DNA from: an uncultured Clostridia bacterium
Lineage (GTDB): Bacteria; Bacillota; Clostridia; Peptostreptococcales; Anaerovoracaceae
Direction of reading: 5' to 3'
Length of the DNA stretch: 11,370 nucleotides
NCBI GenBank assembly: GCA_946402595.1
Contig: CAMIWY010000015.1
Location: forward strand, 1-11,370
Part shown: one piece after another, positions 1 to 5,791 of the stretch
Position numbering within the stretch: the first letter of the stretch is position 1
Layout: every line of letters starts with the position of its first letter
Position numbers and translations under genes: made by a program
The notes under the pieces: generated by a model
Databases searched by the model: none
What the model was told of the DNA's origin: nothing
Seen by the model: only the letters and a program-made list of their open reading frames with translations

Positions 1-403
1 AGGATTCACATGGTGTGCAGTACAGACCTTCGTATGCGCCTTTATAAATATCGCCCTTCTCATACATTCTCTGCCAGATCTTCTGGACTCTTGTCATGTG
101 TCTCTCTTCTGTAGTTCTGATGAAGTCATCATAAGAGATCTCCATGGTTGCCCACAGATCCTTGATGCCTGCAACGATCTCATCAACGTACTCCTGAGGA
201 GTAACGCCCTTCTCGATCGCCTTGGTCTGGATCTTCTGTCCGTGCTCGTCAGTACCTGTCAGGAACATTACGTCATATCCCTGAAGTCTCTTGAATCTTG
301 CCATGGCATCTGCCATTACGGTGCAGTAAGTGTGACCGATATGCAGATTGGAGCTCGGATAATAGATCGGTGTTGAGATGTAGTATTTACCCTTTTCGTT
401 CAT
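1..403 (-). CDS. metG: Methionyl-tRNA synthetase, N-terminal part (3' end outside window)
   Basis: This cytoplasmic class I aminoacyl-tRNA synthetase charges tRNA-Met with methionine. 134 codons are visible from the ATG at 401-403, and the frame runs open off the left edge. The class I nucleotide-binding signature HIGH is at residues 21-24, inside a typical STPIYYPSSNLHIGH start of the protein. The family motif TGTDEHGQK is at 49-57. A Cys-x2-Cys pair (C129, C132, in YCTPCES) begins the zinc-knuckle insertion of the zinc-binding MetG type. The start is supported by a GGAAAGG ribosome site a few bases upstream. A TATAAT box about 116 nt upstream probably drives the gene separately from the oxidoreductase operon, which ends just before it. 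The KMSKS loop and anticodon-binding domain lie outside the window. Identity is secure. Confidence 0.96.
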   Translation of the reverse strand, partial: MNEKGKYYISTPIYYPSSNLHIGHTYCTVMADAMARFKRLQGYDVMFLTGTDEHGQKIQTKAIEKGVTPQEYVDEIVAGIKDLWATMEISYDDFIRTTEERHMTRVQKIWQRMYEKGDIYKGAYEGLYCTPCES

Positions 404-518
404 TTTCTGACCTTTCCGCTCGAATGAGAGCTTTGTTTTTAGTCTTTTTTCTGTTTTATTGTCTTTGTACATGCCGCCTTTCAGACTTATCTGCGGCGTT
501 CTGCGCATTAACTTGTTT

Positions 519-524
519 ATTATA
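519..524 (-). promoter_or_regulatory. Putative -10 box of the metG promoter
   Basis: A perfect TATAAT on the minus strand, immediately after the T-rich tail of the preceding operon's terminator and about 116 nt before the metG ATG. No good -35 hexamer is seen at 16-18 nt; that position falls inside the terminator hairpin. The leader it would produce is about 110 nt and shows none of the T-box consensus. Confidence 0.45.
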
Positions 525-525
525 A

Positions 526-568
526 CAAAAAGATGCCTGCATTTCATCAGGAATATGCAGACATCTTT
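526..568 (-). terminator. Rho-independent terminator of the oxidoreductase operon
   Basis: Arms at 529-542 and 555-568 pair over 14 positions with one C/A mismatch and a 12-nt loop. On the minus strand the hairpin is followed by a T-rich tract. It lies 18 nt after the stop of the 50-aa gene, so that gene is probably the last in the operon. On the plus strand the trailing T content is weaker. Confidence 0.75.
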
Positions 569-586
569 ATATGTTTTTACATTATG

Positions 587-739
587 TTAAGCTCTGCGGT
601 TCTCAGGCTTTACCCAGAAGTGCCACTTTGGTGCAGCCGGCATAGGCTCGCCCTTGATGCATGCAGCGATCACTCTGCGGTGAGTGAATGCGCAGCATCC
701 GAGGAGGCATACACACAGTAAGCCTAACACTTTCTTCAT
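587..739 (-). CDS. Small membrane or lipoprotein-like protein, 50 aa, unknown function
   Basis: This is a short gene at the end of the oxidoreductase operon. Its ATG overlaps the gamma-subunit stop by one base (TAATG), the same coupling seen between the alpha and beta genes, and a terminator follows 18 nt after its stop. The protein starts MKK and has a hydrophobic stretch at residues 4-18 (VLGLLCVCLLGCCAF). This could be a single membrane segment or a lipoprotein signal with LLGC at 12-15 as a weak lipobox. A basic HRR patch follows, then a Gly-Pro-Trp-rich tail with GEPMP at 30-34 and KWHFWVK at 38-44. Cysteines are at 9, 11, 15, 16 and 27. I do not recognise the family. The coupling and terminator argue for real translation; the function is open, and a role at the membrane linked to the oxidoreductase is only a guess. 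Confidence 0.72.
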   Translation of the reverse strand: MKKVLGLLCVCLLGCCAFTHRRVIAACIKGEPMPAAPKWHFWVKPENRRA

Positions 740-1284
740 TACTTCTGCTCCCTTCCGATCTTGAGTCCCATCTTGAACGCCTCTACGTTAGGCTCGATCA
801 GTTTTGGCTTATTAGCGAACTTGTGCTCGATGCCCTTTACGATTACTTCTTCAGGAACTGCATCTGTAGCGCCTACATAAACGCCCAGCATGATTACGTT
901 GAGGGCTCTCTCGTTCTTGATGTCGATAGCCATCTGAGTTACAGGAGCCTTGATGACCTTGATGTCATCTCTGTCGATAGGATCTGTAACGATAGTGCTG
1001 TTTACGAACAGTGTCCCGCCCGGCTTGAGGTTGCCGATGAACTTGTGCAGGGACGGTCCGTTCATTACTACGAGGTCCTCGAGGGAATAGCTTACAGGTG
1101 CTCCGATAGGATCATCACTGATTACAACGTAGCAGTTGGCTGTGCCGCCTCTCATGGCAGCGCCGTATGAAGGGAAGAATGTGACATTCAGGTCTGTAGC
1201 CTGGGATGTTGCCTCTGCCAGGAGCTTACCCATTGTCATAACTCCCTGTCCGCCGAATCCGGCGATCATAAGATTTCTTTCCAT
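739..1284 (-). CDS. 2-oxoacid:ferredoxin oxidoreductase, gamma subunit
   Basis: This 181-residue protein matches the usual length of the separate gamma chain of the Por/Vor/Kor family. The complex oxidatively decarboxylates a 2-oxoacid with CoA, giving acyl-CoA, CO2 and reduced ferredoxin in the cytoplasm. The N-terminal Gly-rich motif GFGGQG at residues 9-14 is the hallmark of this subunit, and SYGAAMRGG at 39-47 is also typical. The gamma chain contributes to the CoA-binding and active-site assembly. The start is supported by AGGAGGT just upstream, and the gene begins 13 nt after the beta-subunit stop. Its stop overlaps the ATG of the 50-aa gene downstream. By order and spacing it is the third catalytic subunit of a delta-alpha-beta-gamma operon. 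Substrate class is inferred from the alpha subunit. Confidence 0.93.
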   Translation of the reverse strand: MERNLMIAGFGGQGVMTMGKLLAEATSQATDLNVTFFPSYGAAMRGGTANCYVVISDDPIGAPVSYSLEDLVVMNGPSLHKFIGNLKPGGTLFVNSTIVTDPIDRDDIKVIKAPVTQMAIDIKNERALNVIMLGVYVGATDAVPEEVIVKGIEHKFANKPKLIEPNVEAFKMGLKIGREQK

Positions 1285-1297
1285 GGTTACCTCCTAA

Positions 1298-2059
1298 TTA
1301 CTTCTCTTCTGCGCCCTTGTCTCTGAATACTCCGAGAGGATACTCTTCGAACATCTTCTCTCTGAGGAAGTCAAGAGACTTGAGAGTATCGAGGCCCCAG
1401 TTGGTCGGGCAGGATGTAACGATCTCAACGATTGAATATCCTCTGCCTTCCATCTGATACTTGAATGCCTTCTTGATGGCATTGCGGGCCTTGATTACAT
1501 GCTGTGGTGTGTCGCAGCTTACTCTCTCGATGTAGTAAGGAGCTGTCAGCTGGTTGATGATCTCGCTCATGTGCATCGGATAACCGTGTTCCTGAGGGTC
1601 ACGTCCCTTAGGAGCAGTTGTGGCCTTCATGCCTACGAGAGTTGTAGGAGCCATCTGTCCGCCTGTCATTCCGTAGATACCGTTGTTGACGAAGATTACT
1701 GTGAAGTTCTCGCCTCTGTTGGCAGCGGAAAGTGTCTCAGCAAGTCCGATAGCAGCAAGGTCGCCGTCGCCCTGGTATGTATAAACCAGTGAATCAGGAG
1801 ATGATCTCTTGATACCTGTAGCTACTGCGCCTGCTCTTCCGTGAGCAGCGATAGTTTCGTCACATGTTACATAGAACTGTCCGAGTCCGCAGCATCCTAC
1901 GCCCTCTACTCTTACGAGCTTGTCAAGAGCGCCGAGTTCCTCAGCAGCCTCGCCGATGATTTTATGTACTGTGCTGTGCATGCATCCCGGGCAGAATCCG
2001 GAGACTGCGCCTTCGATGATGCCTTTGGTTCTTGAATAGACTTTCTTCTCTTCAGCCAT
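1298..2059 (-). CDS. 2-oxoacid:ferredoxin oxidoreductase, beta subunit (TPP-binding)
   Basis: This 253-residue subunit binds thiamine diphosphate and contributes to the cluster proximal to the active site. FCPGC at residues 22-26 and further cysteines at 56 and 57 fit the cysteine pattern of the family's beta chain. GDGD at 97-100 together with VNNGIYGMTGG at 124-134 form the Mg-TPP motif (GDG...NN). SCPTNWG near the C terminus is also typical of Vor/Kor beta chains. The ATG overlaps the alpha-subunit stop by one base (TAATG), so translation is probably coupled to keep subunit ratios equal. Products of this type are variously annotated as 2-oxoglutarate (KorB) or ketoisovalerate oxidoreductase beta. 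The sequence alone does not separate the two, and I assign the substrate from the alpha chain. Confidence 0.94.
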   Translation of the reverse strand: MAEEKKVYSRTKGIIEGAVSGFCPGCMHSTVHKIIGEAAEELGALDKLVRVEGVGCCGLGQFYVTCDETIAAHGRAGAVATGIKRSSPDSLVYTYQGDGDLAAIGLAETLSAANRGENFTVIFVNNGIYGMTGGQMAPTTLVGMKATTAPKGRDPQEHGYPMHMSEIINQLTAPYYIERVSCDTPQHVIKARNAIKKAFKYQMEGRGYSIVEIVTSCPTNWGLDTLKSLDFLREKMFEEYPLGVFRDKGAEEK

Positions 2060-3138
2060 TACAGCACCTCCTTAATGAATTCCTGTGCGCCCTTCATTAC
2101 CTGGTCGTTAGTCAGCAGCTGACCGCCGGATCTGAGGACTTCCTTGATAGGGCATCTGCCCTGTACAGCGAAATCAATATCCCATCTCATCTGAGCAGGG
2201 ATCGACATCTCAACATCGATGATTCCCTTGATTCTGTCGAAGTCGAGATTCCTGAATGTGTCATAAGGGAATGGAGAAATTGTGATAGGTCTGATCATTC
2301 CTGCCTTGACACCCTGAGCTCTGAGCTCTCTTACTACTGCTCTTGAGATACGTGCGGAAATACCATATGCTGCGAATACGATCTCAGCATCGTCCATCAT
2401 GAATTCTTCAACTCTGATGTCCTTGTCCCATGTCTCATACAGTGCAGCAGCTTCGATGTTGGCCTGCTCCTGTCCGTCTCCGACTGAACCAGGTCTGCAG
2501 TATGCCTGCTGTCCCAGAGGGTGGCCTACGATAGCTCTAGGCATGAATTTTGCTCTGCACTCTGCGAGCTCCTCGTCGCTCTTCATAGGAGGGAGTACTA
2601 CAGGCTCCATCATTGTTCCCATAACACCGTCTGTAAGGACGAGTACAGGGTTCTGGTCTCTCTCTGCGAGGTCATAAGCCTCGTATACCATGTCTACGCA
2701 TTCCTGAACTGAATCCGGTGCAAGTACGATCATTCTGAATCCGCCGTTGCCGGATGCCTTGGTTGCCTGCATGTAGTCCTGCTGTGCAGGCTGGATAGCT
2801 CCGATTCCAGGGCCGCCTCTCTGTACATTGACGTATACCATCGGGATACGTGCAGATGCGCAGTAGGAAACGCCTTCACTGTAAAGGGAGATACCGCAGG
2901 AAGAAGATGAGCTCATTGCTCTGATGCCTGTGGAAGCTGCACCGTACAGCATGTTGACGGAAGCTACTTCGCTCTCGCCCTGTACGAATGTACCGCCTAC
3001 CTCAGGAAGTCTTCTTGCCATGTACTCAGGGATCTCGTTCTGCGGAGTGATAGGATAGCCTGCGAAGAAGCGGCATCCTGCTCTTACAGCAGCCTCAGCG
3101 ATAGCCTCGGTGCCTTTCATAAATACACGTTCTGCCAT
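2059..3138 (-). CDS. vorB: Branched-chain 2-oxoacid (ketoisovalerate-type):ferredoxin oxidoreductase, alpha subunit VorB
   Basis: This alpha chain has 359 residues from the preferred start. It carries the pyrimidine side of the thiamine site in a Vor/Kor enzyme that makes acyl-CoA and reduced ferredoxin. The signature GYPITPQNEIPEYM at residues 27-40, the ESEVASVNM block at 55-63, the Ser-rich segment at 76-80 and RGGPGIG further on match the clostridial 2-ketoisovalerate oxidoreductase (VorB) group as I remember it. An upstream in-frame ATG at 3160-3162 overlaps the ferredoxin gene. I prefer the ATG at 3136-3138 because AAAGGAG precedes it by 6 nt and MAERV is the usual N terminus. The gene begins 14 nt after the ferredoxin stop and shares its own stop with the beta ATG. 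Substrate choice among valine-, leucine- or isoleucine-derived acids, or 2-oxoglutarate, is not decided by sequence. Confidence 0.92.
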   Translation of the reverse strand: MAERVFMKGTEAIAEAAVRAGCRFFAGYPITPQNEIPEYMARRLPEVGGTFVQGESEVASVNMLYGAASTGIRAMSSSSSCGISLYSEGVSYCASARIPMVYVNVQRGGPGIGAIQPAQQDYMQATKASGNGGFRMIVLAPDSVQECVDMVYEAYDLAERDQNPVLVLTDGVMGTMMEPVVLPPMKSDEELAECRAKFMPRAIVGHPLGQQAYCRPGSVGDGQEQANIEAAALYETWDKDIRVEEFMMDDAEIVFAAYGISARISRAVVRELRAQGVKAGMIRPITISPFPYDTFRNLDFDRIKGIIDVEMSIPAQMRWDIDFAVQGRCPIKEVLRSGGQLLTNDQVMKGAQEFIKEVL

Positions 3139-3144
3139 ATCAGT

Positions 3145-3151
3145 CTCCTTT
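3145..3151 (-). promoter_or_regulatory. Ribosome binding site that sets the vorB start
   Basis: AAAGGAG lies 6 nt before the ATG at 3136-3138. It supports this start over the in-frame ATG at 3160-3162, which has no comparable site and would overlap the ferredoxin gene. Confidence 0.75.
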
Positions 3152-3152
3152 C

Positions 3153-3356
3153 CTATCTCCATACCTCAATTGCGGATTCCGGACAGATCTGAGCGCACAT
3201 CGCACAACCGATGCAGTCCTCAGGTCTTGCGGAAACAGCATAGAGGTAACCCTTGGAGTTAACGTCGCTGCCGATCTCAAGGCACTTCTTAGGGCATGAG
3301 ATCACGCAGTAGGAGCATGATTTGCAAGCTTCTGTTGTGATTTCGATTCTTGCCAT
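3153..3356 (-). CDS. 2x[4Fe-4S] ferredoxin-type delta subunit of the oxidoreductase
   Basis: This 67-residue protein carries two full cluster motifs. The first is C11-x2-C14-x2-C17-x3-C21-Pro and the second is C48-x2-C51-x2-C54-x3-C58-Pro, with an extra Cys at 25. It is the separate delta chain of four-subunit Por/Vor/Kor enzymes and passes electrons from the TPP-bound intermediate to external ferredoxin. The first and second motifs are separated by a longer loop (residues 26-47) than in the shortest clostridial ferredoxins, as is usual for PorD/VorD chains. AAGGAGGG lies close before the ATG. It is followed after 14 nt by vorB, and it begins 37 nt after the ATPase stop, so it is probably cotranscribed with both. 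Confidence 0.94.
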   Translation of the reverse strand: MARIEITTEACKSCSYCVISCPKKCLEIGSDVNSKGYLYAVSARPEDCIGCAMCAQICPESAIEVWR

Positions 3357-3393
3357 TAAATTCCCTCCTTAAGCTATAAGTAACAATATCTAT

Positions 3394-4095
3394 TTAATCA
3401 ACCCATGAATAGGTCAGGAAGAGATCGAGCGGTACAAGAGACTTATCTGTTCTTTCCCTGACCTCATCGTAGATGTCTCGTCTGACGCATGCACTGTTCA
3501 CGATTGTAAATCCGTCAAGCAGTTCGTCAATACGATCCAGCCCCTCCATGAATTCATTAACTGAAGTAGCGTAACCCAGATTAGGGTTGCCGAGAATATA
3601 TATGTGGTCCAGTCTCATGGATCCGAGTATGTGCTTCATTGTGCCGTCTATGGCATCGACACTCTTGGTCCACGGCCTGTAAGGATTGATGATGTATACA
3701 GGCACAGCATCGTCCTTACTGAGAAGGTCGCTGTATGCCCCGGCGAATTTGGCTGCCTGATGGCCGCCGCCTATATCGAGCAGAGTATAGTTGTCGCTGA
3801 CGAGTGACACCCTTACTCCGCCGACCATTACAGGTGCGTCAAGATACTGATCCTGATAAAAAATGTTGACACCGCGCTTTGCAAAATCCTCCTGCATGTC
3901 GCGCGACCTGTACAGAGGCTTGGTCTGATCAAGGTCGAACAGATCGACCTTCTTCCCGGTCTGCTGCGCAAGCTTGTTGGCAATATTAAGGACTATCTCA
4001 CTCTTTCCGCTTCCGGCTTCCCCGATGAAGACAAAGTTCTTCTTCTCCTTCATCAGATCGTCGAATGTTTTGTCCGCTTCATAAAAAAGTCCCAC
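3394..4095 (-). CDS. P-loop ATPase of unrecognised family, first gene of the oxidoreductase operon
   Basis: This 233-residue protein has a clear Walker A motif, GEAGSGKS, at residues 25-32 after a beta strand (NFVFI). Acidic residues D54 and D56 sit in DLFDLDQTKP, which resembles the second-strand signature of SIMIBI/MinD-like P-loop proteins. LLDIGGG at 105-111 could supply the Walker B-like strand, and ILGNPNLG at 167-174 may be a base-recognition strand. There is no signal peptide or membrane segment. The longest frame starts at an ATG at 4150-4152, but that has no ribosome site and its first 19 codons cover a terminator-like hairpin. I prefer GTG at 4093-4095, which has AAAGAGGTGAT spaced correctly. 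It stands 37 nt before the ferredoxin subunit, same strand. Assembly, metal-cluster or cofactor loading of the oxidoreductase is an attractive but unproven role; I cannot name the family. Confidence 0.8.
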   Translation of the reverse strand: MGLFYEADKTFDDLMKEKKNFVFIGEAGSGKSEIVLNIANKLAQQTGKKVDLFDLDQTKPLYRSRDMQEDFAKRGVNIFYQDQYLDAPVMVGGVRVSLVSDNYTLLDIGGGHQAAKFAGAYSDLLSKDDAVPVYIINPYRPWTKSVDAIDGTMKHILGSMRLDHIYILGNPNLGYATSVNEFMEGLDRIDELLDGFTIVNSACVRRDIYDEVRERTDKSLVPLDLFLTYSWVD

Positions 4096-4099
4096 CGGT

Positions 4100-4110
4100 A
4101 TCACCTCTTT
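4100..4110 (-). promoter_or_regulatory. Ribosome binding site that sets a GTG start for the ATPase
   Basis: AAAGAGGTGAT ends 4 nt before GTG at 4093-4095, with the GAGGTG core 6 nt away. It is the only convincing site near this gene's start and argues against the upstream ATG at 4150-4152. Confidence 0.75.
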
Positions 4111-4112
4111 AC

Positions 4113-4142
4113 AAAAAATAGCTGTCCCGAAGACGGAGCAGC
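4113..4142 (-). terminator. Terminator-like hairpin with U-run in the ATPase leader (possible attenuator)
   Basis: On the minus strand GCTG (4139-4142) pairs with CAGC (4121-4124). Inside this are one C/A mismatch, one U.G pair and a CCG/CGG stem closed by a four-base loop. Six consecutive T follow at once (4113-4118). It ends 17 nt before the GTG start, next to the ribosome site. That is the layout of a leader terminator, although the stem is imperfect and no known riboswitch consensus is visible upstream. Confidence 0.5.
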
Positions 4143-4230
4143 CTGATTCCATAGTATCAATTGGTTATATTGACAGGTGCAGCTTCCGTATTGCTTTGTT
4201 CAAAACAAGATACATCGTCTGACCACTATT

Positions 4231-4260
4231 TTTATACTATATTTGTGGTGCATAATTCAA
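4231..4260 (-). promoter_or_regulatory. Putative promoter for the ATPase-oxidoreductase operon
   Basis: On the minus strand TTGAAT (4255-4260) and TATAAA (4231-4236) are separated by 18 nt, close to the sigma-70/sigma-A consensus. It would give a leader of roughly 125-130 nt containing the terminator-like hairpin. The -35 box overlaps a 5-5-5 inverted repeat at 4256-4270. Confidence 0.45.
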
Positions 4261-4318
4261 GTATATTGAACGTCCGGTAATGTGTTTTTATTGTGAAAAA
4301 TGCTGAGCATCTGTATTA

Positions 4319-4347
4319 TTTTCATGATAACGGCGTTTACCTATAAT
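4319..4347 (+). promoter_or_regulatory. Putative promoter for the glycosyltransferase gene
   Basis: TATAAT at 4342-4347 is a perfect -10 box. TTTTCA at 4319-4324, 17 nt upstream, matches four of six -35 positions. It would start transcription about 20 nt before the GTG. AAGGAG at 4360-4365 is the ribosome site, 7 nt before the start. The gene diverges from the ATPase operon. Confidence 0.5.
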
Positions 4348-4372
4348 GATCAGCTAAAAAAGGAGCATCAGC

Positions 4373-5671
4373 GTGAGAATACTCAGCATCACCGCACAGA
4401 AGCCGCATTCCACAGGCAGCGGCACATATATGACCGAGCTCGTCCGCTCATGGGCCCGTGCCGGCCACAGGCAGGCAGTCGTATGCGGAATATATCCCGA
4501 TGATCCCGTTGACTTTCCGGAAGGCGTAGCATGCTATCCGGTGTTCTTTACCGATACGGCATCTGCACAGCCTGCATCAGAGGGAAGTCTTTTTGCACCG
4601 TGCAAGGTGAAGGCCGGCTCAGCGGTCAGGGGCCTGCCTTATCCTGTAGTCGGGATGTCCGACATCATGCCGTACACATCCACCAGATACAGAGATCTGA
4701 CGCCCCATATGATAAATCAGTTCGAGGATGCATTCATAAATGCAGTCAGCCGTGCTGTCGCAGAGCTCGACCCTGACCTTATCGTATGCCATCACCTTTT
4801 CCTTCTGACCGCCCTTGTCAGGAAGCATTTCCCTGACAGGAAGATATACGGTATCTCACACGGTACCGATCTCAGGCAGATGGTCAACTGCGATGAGCTG
4901 CGCGAGCTCGTAAGGCCTGAGATCTCCCGCATAGACAAAGCTCTGGCTCTTCATGAGGAGCAGAAGAACACTATAATGGAAATGTTCGGTCTGCCGGAGA
5001 GCAGGGTCACCGTCATAGGCAGCGGGTATAACGACGCATTATTCAATAAGGACGGCAGAGCCGGCAGGGATGATCTGCAGCAGTATGCGGGTGATGATGA
5101 GGTCCCTGTCATGATATGCTACGCAGGCAAAATGAGCAGGCCCAAGGGAGTGCCTCAGCTTCTCGATGCACTGGAGACTCTTGCAGCTGACCAGGCTGTA
5201 CCGTTTTTTGAGGTCACTCTCGCAGGCGGATGCCAGGATGAGGAAGTCCGCAGAAGGCTCGACACTCTGCCTGACAATATAACCTGGCTCGGCCAGATAT
5301 CCCAAGATCACCTGGCACAGATATTCAGATACAGTGATATATTCGTGCTCCCTTCGTTCTTCGAAGGACTGCCTCTGGTACTGATCGAAGCCATGGCTTC
5401 AGGAGCAGTTCCGGTCAGCACTGACCTGCCGGGTGTGCGTCCGTGGATAGAATCCAATGTACCGCATAATAACGTCCGGTTCGTTCCGATGCCCGAGATG
5501 GCAACCATAGATACCCCGACTGACAACGGTCTGAAGCAGTTCACTGAAGATCTTACCGGAACTCTGCGCAGACTGATCATAGATATTAAAAACGGATCAC
5601 TTTCAGGACCAGCTCCTGATACATCGGGTATCACATGGAGAGGCGTAGCGGACAGGATACTGTCGCTGTAG
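4373..5671 (+). CDS. GT4-family (GT-B fold) glycosyltransferase
   Basis: This 432-residue protein is within the usual range for cytoplasmic retaining GT4 enzymes, which move a sugar from a nucleotide donor to a lipid, glycan or protein. The N-terminal acceptor domain shows a Gly-rich loop (STGSGTYM, 13-20) after the first strand. The C-terminal donor domain shows AGKMSRPKG at 251-259, with R256 and K258 placed to contact the nucleotide diphosphate. PSFFEGLPLVLIEAMASG at 327-344 contains the E-x7-E motif (E331, E339). No signal peptide or membrane segment is seen. The start is GTG at 4373-4375 with AAGGAG 7 nt upstream. It is alone on the plus strand between two minus-strand units. It uses ATA for Ile and CCG/CGC more freely than the neighbouring fermentation genes, consistent with lower expression or different ancestry. 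Donor and acceptor are unknown. Confidence 0.9.
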   Translation: MRILSITAQKPHSTGSGTYMTELVRSWARAGHRQAVVCGIYPDDPVDFPEGVACYPVFFTDTASAQPASEGSLFAPCKVKAGSAVRGLPYPVVGMSDIMPYTSTRYRDLTPHMINQFEDAFINAVSRAVAELDPDLIVCHHLFLLTALVRKHFPDRKIYGISHGTDLRQMVNCDELRELVRPEISRIDKALALHEEQKNTIMEMFGLPESRVTVIGSGYNDALFNKDGRAGRDDLQQYAGDDEVPVMICYAGKMSRPKGVPQLLDALETLAADQAVPFFEVTLAGGCQDEEVRRRLDTLPDNITWLGQISQDHLAQIFRYSDIFVLPSFFEGLPLVLIEAMASGAVPVSTDLPGVRPWIESNVPHNNVRFVPMPEMATIDTPTDNGLKQFTEDLTGTLRRLIIDIKNGSLSGPAPDTSGITWRGVADRILSL

Positions 5672-5700
5672 CGGTCTGTTCCCGGCTAAACCCGCATTAC

Positions 5701-5786
5701 ATCTGAACACAATTATCAGAAATAAAGAACCACGGAGTCCGGCTGAACGGATACTCCGTGGTTTTGATATCTGAATACAATTCTCA
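5701..5786. repeat. Imperfect 18-nt direct repeat flanking the terminator
   Basis: Copies at 5701-5718 and 5769-5786 agree at 16 of 18 positions (ATCTGAAnACAATTnTCA). They are 68 nt apart and lie on either side of the bidirectional hairpin. No function is evident. Confidence 0.5.
5728..5766. terminator. Bidirectional terminator between convergent genes
   Basis: AACCACGGAGT (5728-5738) and ACTCCGTGGTT (5753-5763) form a perfect 11-bp stem, with a further CCG/CGG pairing inside the loop. TTTTG follows on the plus strand, serving the glycosyltransferase. On the minus strand, serving the aldolase-like gene, the stem is followed by TTCTTTATTT. It lies midway between the two convergent stops. Confidence 0.85.
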
Positions 5787-5791
5787 TACTG

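Noticed and set aside
404..510. T-box or SAM-type riboswitch in the metG leader
   Set aside because: The leader lacks the T-box GGTGGNACC core and any SAM-box pattern I can recognise; it only holds short hairpins such as GCCGC/GCGGC (474-498).
688..1170. Plus-strand open frame of 160 codons antisense to the gamma subunit
   Set aside because: It is a shadow of a strongly biased coding gene; the minus-strand product has the GFGGQG motif and correct length.
3139..3162. Eight-residue N-terminal extension of the alpha subunit
   Set aside because: It would overlap the ferredoxin gene and has no ribosome site, whereas the downstream ATG has AAAGGAG at 6 nt.
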